DNA of 64,000 nt, from assembly GCF_009901565.1 (NCBI RefSeq), contig NZ_WXEW01000002.1, positions 434,001-498,000 on the forward strand, in the 5' to 3' direction. Origin of the DNA: Herbidospora solisilvae (lineage in GTDB: Bacteria > Actinomycetota > Actinomycetes > Streptosporangiales > Streptosporangiaceae). The translations under genes were made by a program, and so were the position numbers. Positions within the stretch are counted from its first letter, which is position 1, and each line of letters starts with the position of its first letter. Positions 1-7,015 of the stretch are shown here, in pieces. Under the pieces are notes generated by a model. It was given only the letters and a program-made list of their open reading frames with translations, was not told where the DNA came from and made no database searches.

Positions 1-224
1 GTAAGAGACCACCAGCGCCTCCGGTGACGGGGGCGGCTCGGTAAACCCCACCCGGAGCAAGGTCAAGAAGGGGACCTTCGGGTTTCCGCGCGCGCCGCTT
101 GAGGACTGCCCGTCCGATGGTGCGCGGGTAGACCGCTTGAGACCACGAGCAATCGTGGCCCTAGATGGATGGCCGTCGGTCAGCGATGACCACAGAACCC
201 GGCCTATAGGCCGACTCGTCCGCC
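1..224 (+). ncRNA. rnpB: RNase P RNA, 3' half (5' end outside window)
   Basis: This is the catalytic RNA of ribonuclease P, which matures tRNA 5' ends. The stretch carries the hallmark conserved blocks in order: a GTAAGAG start, GGTAAACCCCACCCGGAGCAA near 40-60, the GGGTAGACCGCTTGAG block near 125-142, CCTAGATGGATGGCCGTC near 160-177, and the universal P4 3' strand AGAACCCGGC at 194-203. A short T-run follows at 225-228. The gene is cut by the left edge of the window. Its last 31 bases are duplicated at 12242, so an element has inserted at this end and supplied or preserved an intact 3' terminus. Identification is by comparison with the remembered bacterial type A consensus. The exact 3' end is approximate. 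Confidence 0.93.
194..224 (+). repeat. attL core: 3' end of rnpB
   Basis: This is the left copy of the 31-bp direct repeat. It starts AGAACCCGGCCTATAGG and ends GACTCGTCCGCC. It differs from the right copy only at 207 (T here, C at 12255). It lies inside the conserved 3' part of RNase P RNA, so crossover here keeps the RNA intact. Confidence 0.88.
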
Positions 225-248
225 TTTTAGCCCTCTGACCTGCATGGG

Positions 249-298
249 TGTGCCCTCCGAGCATGATCCAGCAGCCGGGAGGGCACAAATCGGGCACA
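249..298. other. Candidate integrase arm-type sites, left end
   Basis: Three copies of a GGGCACA-type word lie just inside attL: TGTGCCCTC (249-257, inverted), GAGGGCACA (279-287) and CGGGCACA (291-298). A similar pair lies inside the right end (12120-12138). Tyrosine integrases of mobile elements often bind such arm sites outside the core. The assignment is inference from position and repetition only. Confidence 0.4.
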
Positions 299-801
299 TC
301 CTCGGTGATCTAGTACGGCGGGCGTGGAGTCGAAGGTGCCGAGCGGTTGACCGGTTGCCTTGAAGTGATTGTCGTGGTGGGGAACTCACCCGCTGTGCTG
401 AGGCGTCTCTCGAAGATCAATACGACTCCTGTGCATGTGTCAAACGATCACGAGGCGGGAGGCCGGGGATGGCTTGCTCCGCAATGGCTCGGTGGTTGCA
501 GCGAGTAGGGGACCTTTGGCCGGCTTATCTAGCGTGGGCTCGCGAAAGTGAGACACAGGATCCACTTCGTTCGCTTTCGCGAGGACCCTGCTGCTTGAGG
601 GCTATACATCGGCATGCAAATTGGGAATGTGGCCTAGATAGAACTGTGGGACAGGTGAGGCTGCCTTGTCGGGCCAGGCTGCCTTGTATCTGTACTGGGA
701 ACTAATCGTGGCCCTCCACCGTTAAGCCTGCATCGATTGATTAGTTTTCGGTTCCCTTGCAAGACATGGCTAACTCGAATTTATCCCGAAGGAGTCGAAT
801 C
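299..801. other. Gene-free stretch at left end of element
   Basis: About 500 bases lie between the attL side and the cargo gene. GC falls from left to right. A short open frame at 469-705 has no convincing start signal or recognisable content. A 12-base word (aggctgccttgt) occurs twice in tandem near 658-690. I see no RNA gene. The stretch probably holds attachment-site context and the promoter of the gene at 802. Confidence 0.4.
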
Positions 802-1368
802 ATGTCGGCACAAGAATTTGCGGCATTAGCTGGGATAATACAGGCGCTCGCCGTAATACCGACTGTGGCCATAGGGGCATATGCATTGCTTCGAGATAGT
901 AGAGATAGGAGAATTGATCGAGTACTGTCATTTCATCAGGAGTTAATGTCTGGAGAAATTGGGGCTGCTAGGAACCGTTTGGGGACGCATCTGCGCAATC
1001 TCGGGGTGGAAGGCAGGCCGCTTCAGATCAAGCGACTCGATCTCTTGAAAGACTCCAAGCTGGGACGTTATATCGACCACGAGGAGGCCGGTCCATTCTC
1101 TGACGCGACGTTATTGTTGCGATATTTCGAGAGAGCAAATGCGGCCAGAAGTGCTCAGTCGATATATGCTCCATTGTTCGTGGAACTCGTTGGTCGACAT
1201 GCGGCCTGGTGGGATATGGTTTTTGAGGACGAAGGGGATCGCGTGCCGCGTGCACCGTTAGCGGAGCTAGCGGCATGGTCAAATCAATATGCCGCGAAGA
1301 AGCGTAATGTGTACCCGTATTTGCGAAATTGGGGCACGAACAGGACTGAAGATTTTCCCAATAGCTGA
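802..1368 (+). CDS. Membrane-anchored hypothetical protein, low-GC cargo gene
   Basis: The 188-residue product is not recognised. A single hydrophobic segment at about residues 7-28 (AALAGIIQALAVIPTVAIGAY) is followed by a charged RDSRDRR stretch and a soluble, mainly helical domain, so it is probably an inner-membrane protein with an N-terminal anchor and a cytoplasmic tail. The general layout resembles DUF4760-like proteins, but I cannot assign it. The start is ATG at 802 because AAGGAG lies seven bases upstream; longer in-frame starts at 757 and 766 lack such a site. Codon use is AT-rich compared with the integrase block, matching the ATPase/HNH pair at the other end of the element and suggesting separate acquisition. 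Confidence 0.75.
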   Translation: MSAQEFAALAGIIQALAVIPTVAIGAYALLRDSRDRRIDRVLSFHQELMSGEIGAARNRLGTHLRNLGVEGRPLQIKRLDLLKDSKLGRYIDHEEAGPFSDATLLLRYFERANAARSAQSIYAPLFVELVGRHAAWWDMVFEDEGDRVPRAPLAELAAWSNQYAAKKRNVYPYLRNWGTNRTEDFPNS

Positions 1369-1501
1369 TTGTGGTGGCGGCAGGCGCAAAATGGCTCGCG
1401 CACCCTGTTTGGGAGAATCGGTAGCCGCGAGCCATTGTGCTCTATTGTTTAGATTAGAGACTTGAGGAGTTCTGGCGCTTATAACGCGGTAAGGTGCGGT
1501 G

Positions 1502-2656
1502 CTACCTGGCAGGCAGTACAGCCTTGGCGAAGGCCGAGTCCAGCGCGTTACGTGCTCTACCGGAGGCCTCAGGAACTAGGTGCCCATAGAGATCCACGGT
1601 TGTTGTAATGGACTCATGGCCAAGCCATCTGGAGACCTCGGAGATCGGTACGCCCTCGGCGAGCGCTGTGCTCGCGAAGGTGTGGCGTAGGTCGTGGAAC
1701 GTCATGTCGGCGGGGACGCCGGCGGCGAGTATCGCGGGTTTGAGGACCCTGGCGTTGAAGTAGTCGCGGCGGATGAGGTTGTCCCGGCCGGTGCGGAAGA
1801 GGACATCCTCAGGGGCGTACTTCTCGATATGGCGGGCGAGCGTGTCGGACAGGAGCTCCGGGAGCGGCACGTCTCGGATCGAGGCTCTCGTCTTGGGCAC
1901 CGCCAGCGTGGGGCGCCGGTCGACGATCACGACCTGTTGGTTCACCGTGAGCATGCCCTCGACGAAGTCGATGCGGTCGAGGGCGACCCCGAAGGCTTCA
2001 CCCTGGCGGAGGCCGGCCGCCGCGCCCAGGAGGATCAGCGGGGCATACTCCGGTCGCATGGCCCGGTATAGAGCCATCACTTGAGCGGGTGTCAGCAGGC
2101 GGATGGTGGTCTTGTCGGCATCGGGAAGCCGGATGTCGATGCAGGGGGAGCGGCGGATCATGCCATCCCGGACGGCGCCGCGCATGATGCTGGAGAAGAT
2201 CACGTAGATGGTCTCTACGGTCCGGGGGCCGAGACCCTTGGCGTTCAGGTCCTTGACCCACCTCTGCACCGCCGTAGGGCGGATGGTCACCAGGGGCACC
2301 AGACCGAAGGTCGGATAGATGTGCTTCTTCAGATGGGCCGTGTAGGTCGTCGAGGTGCCGGGCTTGTGGAGCCGTGAGGCCAACCATGAAGCCGCGTACG
2401 CCTCGAATCGGGTGAGGCCGAGCTTGGGGTCGATCCACTCGCCGCGCGGCTCGTCGGCGCGACGGGTGGCGTCGAAGCGGTCGGCGTCGGCCTTCTTCTC
2501 GAAGTTGCGCTTGCGCTGGTGCCCCTTCTCGTCGCGGTAGCGGACCTGCCAGCGCGCTCCCTGACCGTGCAGGGCGGTCGGTACGCGCTTGTGTTCGGGA
2601 CACTTCGCCTCATCCGGCTTGGGGTGGGTCTTGTGCCACTGGTCCCAGACCGTCAT
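1502..2656 (-). CDS. int: Tyrosine site-specific integrase
   Basis: This phage-type recombinase should catalyse integration and excision at the rnpB site. It has 384 residues. An N-terminal arm-binding region (about 30-70) and a core-binding SAM-like domain (about 82-170) precede the catalytic domain (about 185-370). The catalytic set is visible: R217 (GLRQGE), K255, H321-x-x-R324 (HDLRH), H347 (WLGH) and Y357 (DLYGHL). The ATG overlaps the stop of the excisionase gene by four bases (ATGA), so the two are translationally coupled. Its position nearest the attL end is typical for AICEs. Family assignment is certain; use of rnpB as target is inferred from the flanking repeat. Confidence 0.96.
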   Translation of the reverse strand: MTVWDQWHKTHPKPDEAKCPEHKRVPTALHGQGARWQVRYRDEKGHQRKRNFEKKADADRFDATRRADEPRGEWIDPKLGLTRFEAYAASWLASRLHKPGTSTTYTAHLKKHIYPTFGLVPLVTIRPTAVQRWVKDLNAKGLGPRTVETIYVIFSSIMRGAVRDGMIRRSPCIDIRLPDADKTTIRLLTPAQVMALYRAMRPEYAPLILLGAAAGLRQGEAFGVALDRIDFVEGMLTVNQQVVIVDRRPTLAVPKTRASIRDVPLPELLSDTLARHIEKYAPEDVLFRTGRDNLIRRDYFNARVLKPAILAAGVPADMTFHDLRHTFASTALAEGVPISEVSRWLGHESITTTVDLYGHLVPEASGRARNALDSAFAKAVLPAR

Positions 2657-2829
2657 GACTGCTCACGCACCCAGGCGTAGACGTCTTCGGGCAGGTACTT
2701 TAGATGGCGGCCGATCTTGCGGCCGGGAGGTCCGGTCCGGCGGGTGCGCCACTGGTAGATGGTCCCGGCCGGGACGCCGAGAAAGTCGGCGAGGTCGTCC
2801 ACGGACCACAGCCGATCGTTCTTCCTCAT
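2653..2829 (-). CDS. xis: Excisionase, helix-turn-helix (HTH_17 type)
   Basis: This 58-residue basic protein begins MRKNDRLWSVDDLADFLGVP and continues with a helix-turn-helix ending in a GRHLKYLPEDVYAWV stretch. That is the excisionase/MerR-like fold found next to actinomycete integrases. It should bind near the attachment sites and direct the integrase toward excision. Its ATG overlaps the Rep stop codon and its TGA overlaps the integrase ATG, giving a rep-xis-int coupled series as in pSAM2. Too short to be listed by long-ORF criteria, but start, stop and content agree. Confidence 0.9.
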   Translation of the reverse strand: MRKNDRLWSVDDLADFLGVPAGTIYQWRTRRTGPPGRKIGRHLKYLPEDVYAWVREQS

Positions 2830-4172
2830 CGGCCCACCTCTTTCGCCGTGAGTCCGGCGACTAAGGCGCGTTCACCCTCGGTGAATCCCTGCCCCGCGTA
2901 CGTCCAGGAGCCGAGAACGAGGGTGGTCGCCGGGTCGCGGGTGAACCTGATGCGGAAGTCGGCGCGAGCCTGGCGGAGTTCGGTCAGGGTCGTCGAGTAG
3001 AGGCGGCTCTTGGTCGAGAAATGGCCCCGGAAGCCGAGCATGTGCGCCCACTGGCGGAGCCGAAGGTGGGCGTACTCAGGGTGGACGAGATGGTTGCCGA
3101 GCCGCCACGCGGTGCGGATCAGACGGGCGGTGTGGTCGGGCACGCCCTGGGCGTAGAGCTGGGCGATGTCGTGAGCTTTGACGGGCCGGTCCAGGGTGCC
3201 GGAGGTCTCGGCTGATTTGGTGGCGTACTTGGCGACGTATCCGGCGACGGCGCGTTCGGTGATGGCGCCGGCCGCGATGGGGGAGACGTCCACCTGTCGA
3301 CCCCAGAGGAGCGGTTCGCCGAGGCCCGGAACGTCGAGACTGACCGCCAGTGCCGCCGACCGGATCGCCCCGTCGAGCAGGTCGACGGAGGCCCAGCCGG
3401 GAGGCGCGGCGAGCCCACCAGGTGAGCGGCCGTCGAGTCGCATGACCGCGTGGAAGTGGACCAGGCCGCGCGCCTGGTATTCGGCGACCTTTGCGAAGGA
3501 GACGCGGGCAGTGTCGTTGAAGACGGCTCGGGTCAGCCCAGCGGCGGCGGCCAGGTGGCGGCGGAGGTAGATGGCGAAGCGCCGCCAGAGGTCTCCGGCA
3601 TGGGCGTTCCACAGCACGTGACCGGTGTAGTCGTAGGTGCCGGAGTCGATAGCCTGACCGATGCGCGGGTCGTCGGCCTTGTGCCATCGGTGGCAGGACG
3701 GGCCGGTCCGTCGCGGGTGGCAGACCACGGTCTTGCCGTCCTTGCCGGGTCCGCGATGGACCGGGCCGAAGGATGGGGCGGTGAGGGTGGCCAGGACGCG
3801 CGGGTGAGTGCTGACGGTCTCGGGCACCCCCTTGTCCCCGCCGAGCAGCCCGGCCCGGATGAGGTGGAAGGTGTCGCGGCGGTAGACCTCGGCGCAGGAC
3901 GGGCAGCGGGACGCGCGCCGGTTGCCGCAGCGCAAGAGGAGGTGTCCGTGGGGTTCGCCCTTGGTGTCGTACGTCGCGATGATCTGGCCGGTACGGGTGT
4001 CAACGGTTTCCGTGTGGCCGGTCAGTCGCATCGGTTCGCGACAGCCGCCGAGGCGGTCGACCTGTTCCAACCAGCGGTTGAGGTCATGTCCGGATCGTCG
4101 GGCCAGGTCACGGAGGACCGGGCCGAGGAGGTCGTTCAGCGGGGTGGGGGTCATGCGACCGCCCGAAGGCAT
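2826..4172 (-). CDS. Replication initiator protein (RepSA-like, rolling-circle type)
   Basis: This is the likely initiator of element replication after excision. The product is 448 residues from ATG 4172, or 442 from ATG 4154 (MTPTPLND), used for numbering here. Visible features are a Cys cluster (C76, C84, C87) that may bind zinc, an HFH motif at 233-235 (GLVHFHAVMRL) resembling the metal-binding motif of HUH endonucleases, and a following tyrosine segment GYVAKYATKS (Y306, Y310) as candidate nicking tyrosines. This arrangement matches the actinomycete RepSA/replication-initiator family. Neither start has a strong ribosome site. A hairpin sharing its loop with one upstream of the FtsK gene lies 43 bases upstream and may control expression. 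Confidence 0.88.
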   Translation of the reverse strand: MPSGGRMTPTPLNDLLGPVLRDLARRSGHDLNRWLEQVDRLGGCREPMRLTGHTETVDTRTGQIIATYDTKGEPHGHLLLRCGNRRASRCPSCAEVYRRDTFHLIRAGLLGGDKGVPETVSTHPRVLATLTAPSFGPVHRGPGKDGKTVVCHPRRTGPSCHRWHKADDPRIGQAIDSGTYDYTGHVLWNAHAGDLWRRFAIYLRRHLAAAAGLTRAVFNDTARVSFAKVAEYQARGLVHFHAVMRLDGRSPGGLAAPPGWASVDLLDGAIRSAALAVSLDVPGLGEPLLWGRQVDVSPIAAGAITERAVAGYVAKYATKSAETSGTLDRPVKAHDIAQLYAQGVPDHTARLIRTAWRLGNHLVHPEYAHLRLRQWAHMLGFRGHFSTKSRLYSTTLTELRQARADFRIRFTRDPATTLVLGSWTYAGQGFTEGERALVAGLTAKEVGR

Positions 4173-4214
4173 GCGAAAGACAAGGCTTCTCCAGGTGAGC
4201 TGAGGGATGAGGAC

Positions 4215-4251
4215 GCGAGGCGGGGAGCTGGCAGGCGTGGACCCGCCGCGC
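4215..4251 (-). promoter_or_regulatory. Hairpin with conserved loop upstream of rep
   Basis: Ten-base arms (4215-4224 and 4242-4251, one mismatch) enclose a 17-base loop, GAGCTGGCAGGCGTGGA on the + strand. The AGCTGGCAGGC core and flanking GGG/CCC recur in the hairpin at 6448-6492, although the outer stem sequences differ. It lies in the leader of rep in the minus-strand transcript. Different stems with the same loop suggest a protein- or RNA-recognised structure. The function is unknown. Confidence 0.6.
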
Positions 4252-4261
4252 GTCGAAGGCT

Positions 4262-4378
4262 TCAGATGCCGTGGTTGTCGATGCCGGTGCCGAGACAGTC
4301 GAGGCAGGTGACGGCCGCGCCCTGGTCGTCGTTGACGAGTCCGGTTCCGGCGCACGTGCAGCAGCGGGAGCGGATCAT
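4262..4378 (-). CDS. 38-residue zinc-motif miniprotein
   Basis: This very small protein (MIRSRCCTCAGTGLVNDD...) has two half-sites of the DnaJ-type zinc finger, CTCAGTG near residues 7-13 and CLDCLGTG near 25-32, enough to form one complete four-Cys site. Its ATG overlaps the TGA of the preceding minigene by four bases. DnaJ-type CxxCxGxG fingers hold zinc and bind protein or nucleic acid; the role here is unknown. Position between the DUF2637/FtsK block and rep suggests a function in transfer or replication. Small size limits certainty, but the clean motif pair and the overlap argue for a real gene. Confidence 0.7.
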   Translation of the reverse strand: MIRSRCCTCAGTGLVNDDQGAAVTCLDCLGTGIDNHGI

Positions 4379-4518
4379 GAGGTGCACTCGAAGCAGAACG
4401 CCCAGGTGTCGATCTGGGCGACGATCCGCCCACCCGCGATGGTGATCGTGGCCTCTATCTGGCCCTCACCGTTGCAGGCCGGGCAGGGAGCGGGTTTCTT
4501 CTTCAGAGGTCTGGCCAT
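4375..4518 (-). CDS. 47-residue zinc-motif miniprotein
   Basis: The product starts MARPLKKKPAPCPACNGEGQ and ends WAFCFECTS. It has one CxxCxGxG half-finger (CPACNGEG, about residues 12-19) and a second Cys pair CFEC (about 42-45), so it could also bind one zinc. The start has a good ribosome site (AAGGGAG, seven bases upstream) inside the end of the DUF2637 gene, which it overlaps by 53 bases in another frame. Its stop overlaps the start of the next minigene. Two consecutive minigenes with the same motif suggest duplication or a paired complex. No function can be assigned. Confidence 0.7.
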   Translation of the reverse strand: MARPLKKKPAPCPACNGEGQIEATITIAGGRIVAQIDTWAFCFECTS

Positions 4519-5053
4519 GAGGGGTCTCCCTTCGTACGCGGGTCAGCAGGTCGAAGGCGATTTCCGGGGCGACGTCGAGGCGTTCGCTGAGCACCTCCCA
4601 GGTGAGCGAGGTGCCGTGGTCCTGGGCGATGTACCGCGCCCTGCTGATCAGGTCGTCTTCAGGCGAAGGTGCTTCCGGTTGGTGCGAGGAGCGGCGTTCG
4701 AGCATCGACACCGCGACCAGGAAGGCGATGGCCGGAGTGGCGGAGGTGATCCAGCCCCAGGCGGTCGGTTCGGCCTCGGCGAGGTTGGCCGCCAGGGTGA
4801 GCACGATCCCGCCGGCCAGGACCAGGCCGGGCCACGAGACGAGCCCACGTCGAGGGCGGCCGGTGCGTTTGTCGCGCTGGAGTTCGTGGGTCGCCATGAC
4901 GCACATGAGGTCGATGCAGACGGCCACGGCCCAGGACTGCCAGCCGGGCTGACCGTGCTTGGCGGCGAGCGAACTGATGTGGGTGAAGGAGCCGACCGCC
5001 GCGATGACCGCCAGGACGGCGACCGGGCCGGAGTCGAGGAGGTGCCGGCGCAT
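4466..5053 (-). CDS. DUF2637 membrane protein (SpdA-like spread protein)
   Basis: This 195-residue protein starts MRRHLLDSGPVAVLAVIAAV. Four hydrophobic segments fall in about residues 8-120, followed by a charged cytoplasmic tail that may hold a small helix-turn-helix (DHGTSLTWEVLSERLDVAPEIAFDLLTRVRR). DUF2637 proteins are common in actinomycete plasmids and AICEs beside the FtsK-like translocase and are thought to help intramycelial spread. It starts two bases after the end of the FtsK gene, so the two are one transcript. Domain recognition is by family pattern; the spread role is inferred from context. Confidence 0.82.
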   Translation of the reverse strand: MRRHLLDSGPVAVLAVIAAVGSFTHISSLAAKHGQPGWQSWAVAVCIDLMCVMATHELQRDKRTGRPRRGLVSWPGLVLAGGIVLTLAANLAEAEPTAWGWITSATPAIAFLVAVSMLERRSSHQPEAPSPEDDLISRARYIAQDHGTSLTWEVLSERLDVAPEIAFDLLTRVRRETPHGQTSEEETRSLPGLQR

Positions 5054-5055
5054 GG

Positions 5056-6414
5056 TCAGGCCGCGTACTGGTCGAACTCGTCGTCGCCGACGGGTTCGAC
5101 GTTCACGGTCGTGATGTCGGCCCACGTGGGTGTCATGTGGGCGTAGGTCACCGCGGCTTGCTCCGCCTGCTGTTCGGTGACGTACTCGGACCGGGCTCTG
5201 TACCACCGGCCGTCCGAACCGGTGACGACGGCCAGGCCGGGCGTCTCGGCGGGGATGAGCCGGGCGGCGTTGAGCGCGGCCGGGTCCATGTCGCCGAGCG
5301 TCATGTTCGCCGTCTCGGGGTCGTTGACGCGGTGGCAGACGCGGCCGGAGAGCTGGGCGCGGAGCGCGGTGACTCCAGGCCCGAGGTCGGAGCCGACCCG
5401 TTGACCGCAGATGACCAGATAGACCCCGAACGCCCGGCCGAGCTGGGCGATGCGGATGAGGTTGGTCGCCGTCGCGGCGATCTCGTCCTTCTCCGACTTG
5501 TCGGCCATCAGGAACAGTTCGGCGACCTCGTCGACGAACACAACGATCGGGATGGGCTGACCACTCTCGGGGAGCTGCCAGATGTTGCGCACCCGGAAGT
5601 CACGGCAGATCGCCATGCGGCGCCGGATCTCGTCGACGAGCCGGTTCAGCACCGCCGTCATCTGCGCGCGGTCGGTGGCGAGCGCCGTCAACCGGTCTTC
5701 GTACGGGGTGAGCTCGACCCCGCCCTTGAGGTCGCATCCGATGAGGGCGAGTCGTTGCGGCGCCAGGCCGCAGATGAGCCGGTTGATGAGCGTCGACTTG
5801 CCGGACTGGGTGGCGCCCGTGATGAGCCAGTGCGGGACGGTCAGGAAGTCGATGACCCAGGGCGCGTTGGTTTCCAACCGTCCGACGCACACCTTCAGGA
5901 ACCGGTCGACGATGGGGGCGCTGACCGAGGTGAGCGGGTCGTACACGGTCGCCTGAAGCTGGACCTTGCCGGGCTTCCAGCCCAGTACCCGAACCGAGTG
6001 CACGCGCCAGGCGTGGGCGAGATGGTCGAGCTTGGCGGCGTAGTGGTCGGGGGTGTGGCCGTCCGGGAGGCGTACCCACAGCTTGAAGCCGTGCCGCAGC
6101 GGCAGGACCAGGCCGAGCCAGGGAGCCTTGTCGACGGCGACGCGATGGACTCGGCGTTTGTGGTCGCGGCCGGTCGCGATGAGGTTGAGGACTTCGACGC
6201 CGTCCAGCCGTCGCCGGAGACGACGCCGTTTGGTGGTCAGCCCGCATCCGGCGGCGACGCTGGGCCAGGTGAGGTAGACGCGCATGGCCCGTAAGGGGTA
6301 GCCGATGCCGAGCCAGAACGACGGTTGGTGCAGGTAGCGCCAGGTCACCAGGAGCGCGGCGACGAAGGCCAGGACGACCCCGATCGGGGCGAGTGAATCG
6401 AGTAGGTCGGTCAT
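5056..6414 (-). CDS. FtsK/SpoIIIE-type DNA translocase (TraB-like transfer protein)
   Basis: This is the probable single protein needed for conjugative transfer of double-stranded DNA between hyphae. It has 452 residues: one or two membrane segments in the first 50 residues, a basic linker (TKRRRLRRRL, 61-70), then a RecA-like motor with Walker A GATQSGKST (200-208) and Walker B VVFVDE (291-296) and an ICGQRVGSDLGPGVTALRAQ segment typical of FtsK. The short C-terminal tail may hold DNA-recognition helices as in TraB, though I cannot identify a gamma motif with certainty. It is preceded by a hairpin (6448-6492) whose loop matches the one before rep, hinting at shared control of transfer and replication. 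Confidence 0.94.
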   Translation of the reverse strand: MTDLLDSLAPIGVVLAFVAALLVTWRYLHQPSFWLGIGYPLRAMRVYLTWPSVAAGCGLTTKRRRLRRRLDGVEVLNLIATGRDHKRRVHRVAVDKAPWLGLVLPLRHGFKLWVRLPDGHTPDHYAAKLDHLAHAWRVHSVRVLGWKPGKVQLQATVYDPLTSVSAPIVDRFLKVCVGRLETNAPWVIDFLTVPHWLITGATQSGKSTLINRLICGLAPQRLALIGCDLKGGVELTPYEDRLTALATDRAQMTAVLNRLVDEIRRRMAICRDFRVRNIWQLPESGQPIPIVVFVDEVAELFLMADKSEKDEIAATATNLIRIAQLGRAFGVYLVICGQRVGSDLGPGVTALRAQLSGRVCHRVNDPETANMTLGDMDPAALNAARLIPAETPGLAVVTGSDGRWYRARSEYVTEQQAEQAAVTYAHMTPTWADITTVNVEPVGDDEFDQYAA

Positions 6415-6447
6415 ACTTGGTGCCTCTCTTCGGTGAGCGAAGGGAAG

Positions 6448-6492
6448 GCCCCGGGAGCAGGGAGCTGGCAGGCTTAGACCCGCTCCCGGGGC
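6448..6492 (-). promoter_or_regulatory. Hairpin with conserved loop upstream of the FtsK-like gene
   Basis: A perfect 11-base inverted repeat (GCCCCGGGAGC at 6448-6458, GCTCCCGGGGC at 6482-6492) can be extended by a GGG/CCC inner stem. Its loop contains AGCTGGCAGGC, as in the hairpin upstream of rep (4215-4251). It ends 34 bases before the FtsK-like start in the transcript direction. It could act as attenuator, processing site or protein-binding leader; there is no U-run, so a simple terminator is less likely. Confidence 0.62.
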
Positions 6493-6507
6493 GCTGGACG
6501 TCGCCGG

Positions 6508-6837
6508 TCAGGCGGCCTTGACGTTGGCCGGAAGGATGGCCTCGGCGCGAAAGCCAAGCCCGGAGCGGCCGTCCATCTGCCAGTAGAAGGCGGCCAGGCC
6601 GACCGGCCGGACCTGCACGCCCTCGGGGATGCTCGGGAACGTGGCGGACGGGAAGGTCACGACGATCACGGGGTTGCGCCGGTCGTCGTTGGGCTTGGGC
6701 AGCAGCGGGATGGTGTAGAGCTCGCGGCCCTCGGCGTCCTTCTTGACCTCACCGGTGGCGCGGTCGAGGAGCTTGGGTTCGGGTTCGCCGGCCACGATGA
6801 AGGACAGGGCGGACAGGTCAACGGGGATGTTGCGCAT
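6508..6837 (-). CDS. SCO3933-family regulatory protein
   Basis: This 109-residue soluble protein begins MRNIPVDLSALSFIVAGEPEPK and continues through a conserved-looking FPSATFPSIPEGVQVRPVGLAAFYWQMDGRSGLGFRAEAI. Proteins of this pattern are found in actinomycete AICEs and plasmids upstream of the FtsK-like gene and are labelled SCO3933-family regulatory proteins. Their biochemical role is unclear. It is the first gene of the long minus-strand block running to the integrase, and its upstream region carries the GTACT operator cluster (6967-7011), so the block is probably controlled there by the adjacent XRE regulator. Assignment is by recall of the family. Confidence 0.78.
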   Translation of the reverse strand: MRNIPVDLSALSFIVAGEPEPKLLDRATGEVKKDAEGRELYTIPLLPKPNDDRRNPVIVVTFPSATFPSIPEGVQVRPVGLAAFYWQMDGRSGLGFRAEAILPANVKAA

Positions 6838-6966
6838 GCTGAACTCATCTCTTGGCTGTTGGTGTTCGCCGCCGTGAGCGGCGGCCTGGAAACGCAGAAA
6901 GCGCCTGTGCTGGGGCCGTGATCCCTGGTGCTTCAGGGACCTCAGCGCCAACACAGACGCTACCTG

Positions 6967-7011
6967 GTACTCCGAATATTAGCTAGTACTATAAGTACTG
7001 GTTCTAGTACT
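6967..7011. promoter_or_regulatory. GTACT operator cluster before the tra-rep-int block
   Basis: Four GTACT words start at 6967, 6986, 6995 and 7007, the last three inside AGTACT palindromes. The same word recurs in the ABM/HATPase divergent region (8593-8662). A TATAGT -10-like hexamer on the minus strand (complement of 6988-6993) overlaps the cluster, so binding would block transcription toward 6837. The cluster abuts the 3' end of the XRE regulator gene, the obvious candidate for the binding protein. No binding data; inference from repetition. Confidence 0.65.
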
Positions 7012-7015
7012 TTTC

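Noticed and set aside
1-224. tmRNA (ssrA) as the integration target
   Set aside because: The sequence blocks match RNase P RNA (GGTAAACCCCACCCGGAGCAA, AGAACCCGGC), and no tag-peptide frame or tRNA-like 3' end is present.
469-705. Open frame of 78 codons on the plus strand near the left end
   Set aside because: No ribosome site, unusual residue make-up (many Cys/Arg) and tandem DNA words inside it; more likely attachment-region sequence.
5056-6414. Chromosomal FtsK
   Set aside because: Only 452 residues, one or two membrane segments and embedded in an integrase/rep block; it is the mobile-element TraB type.
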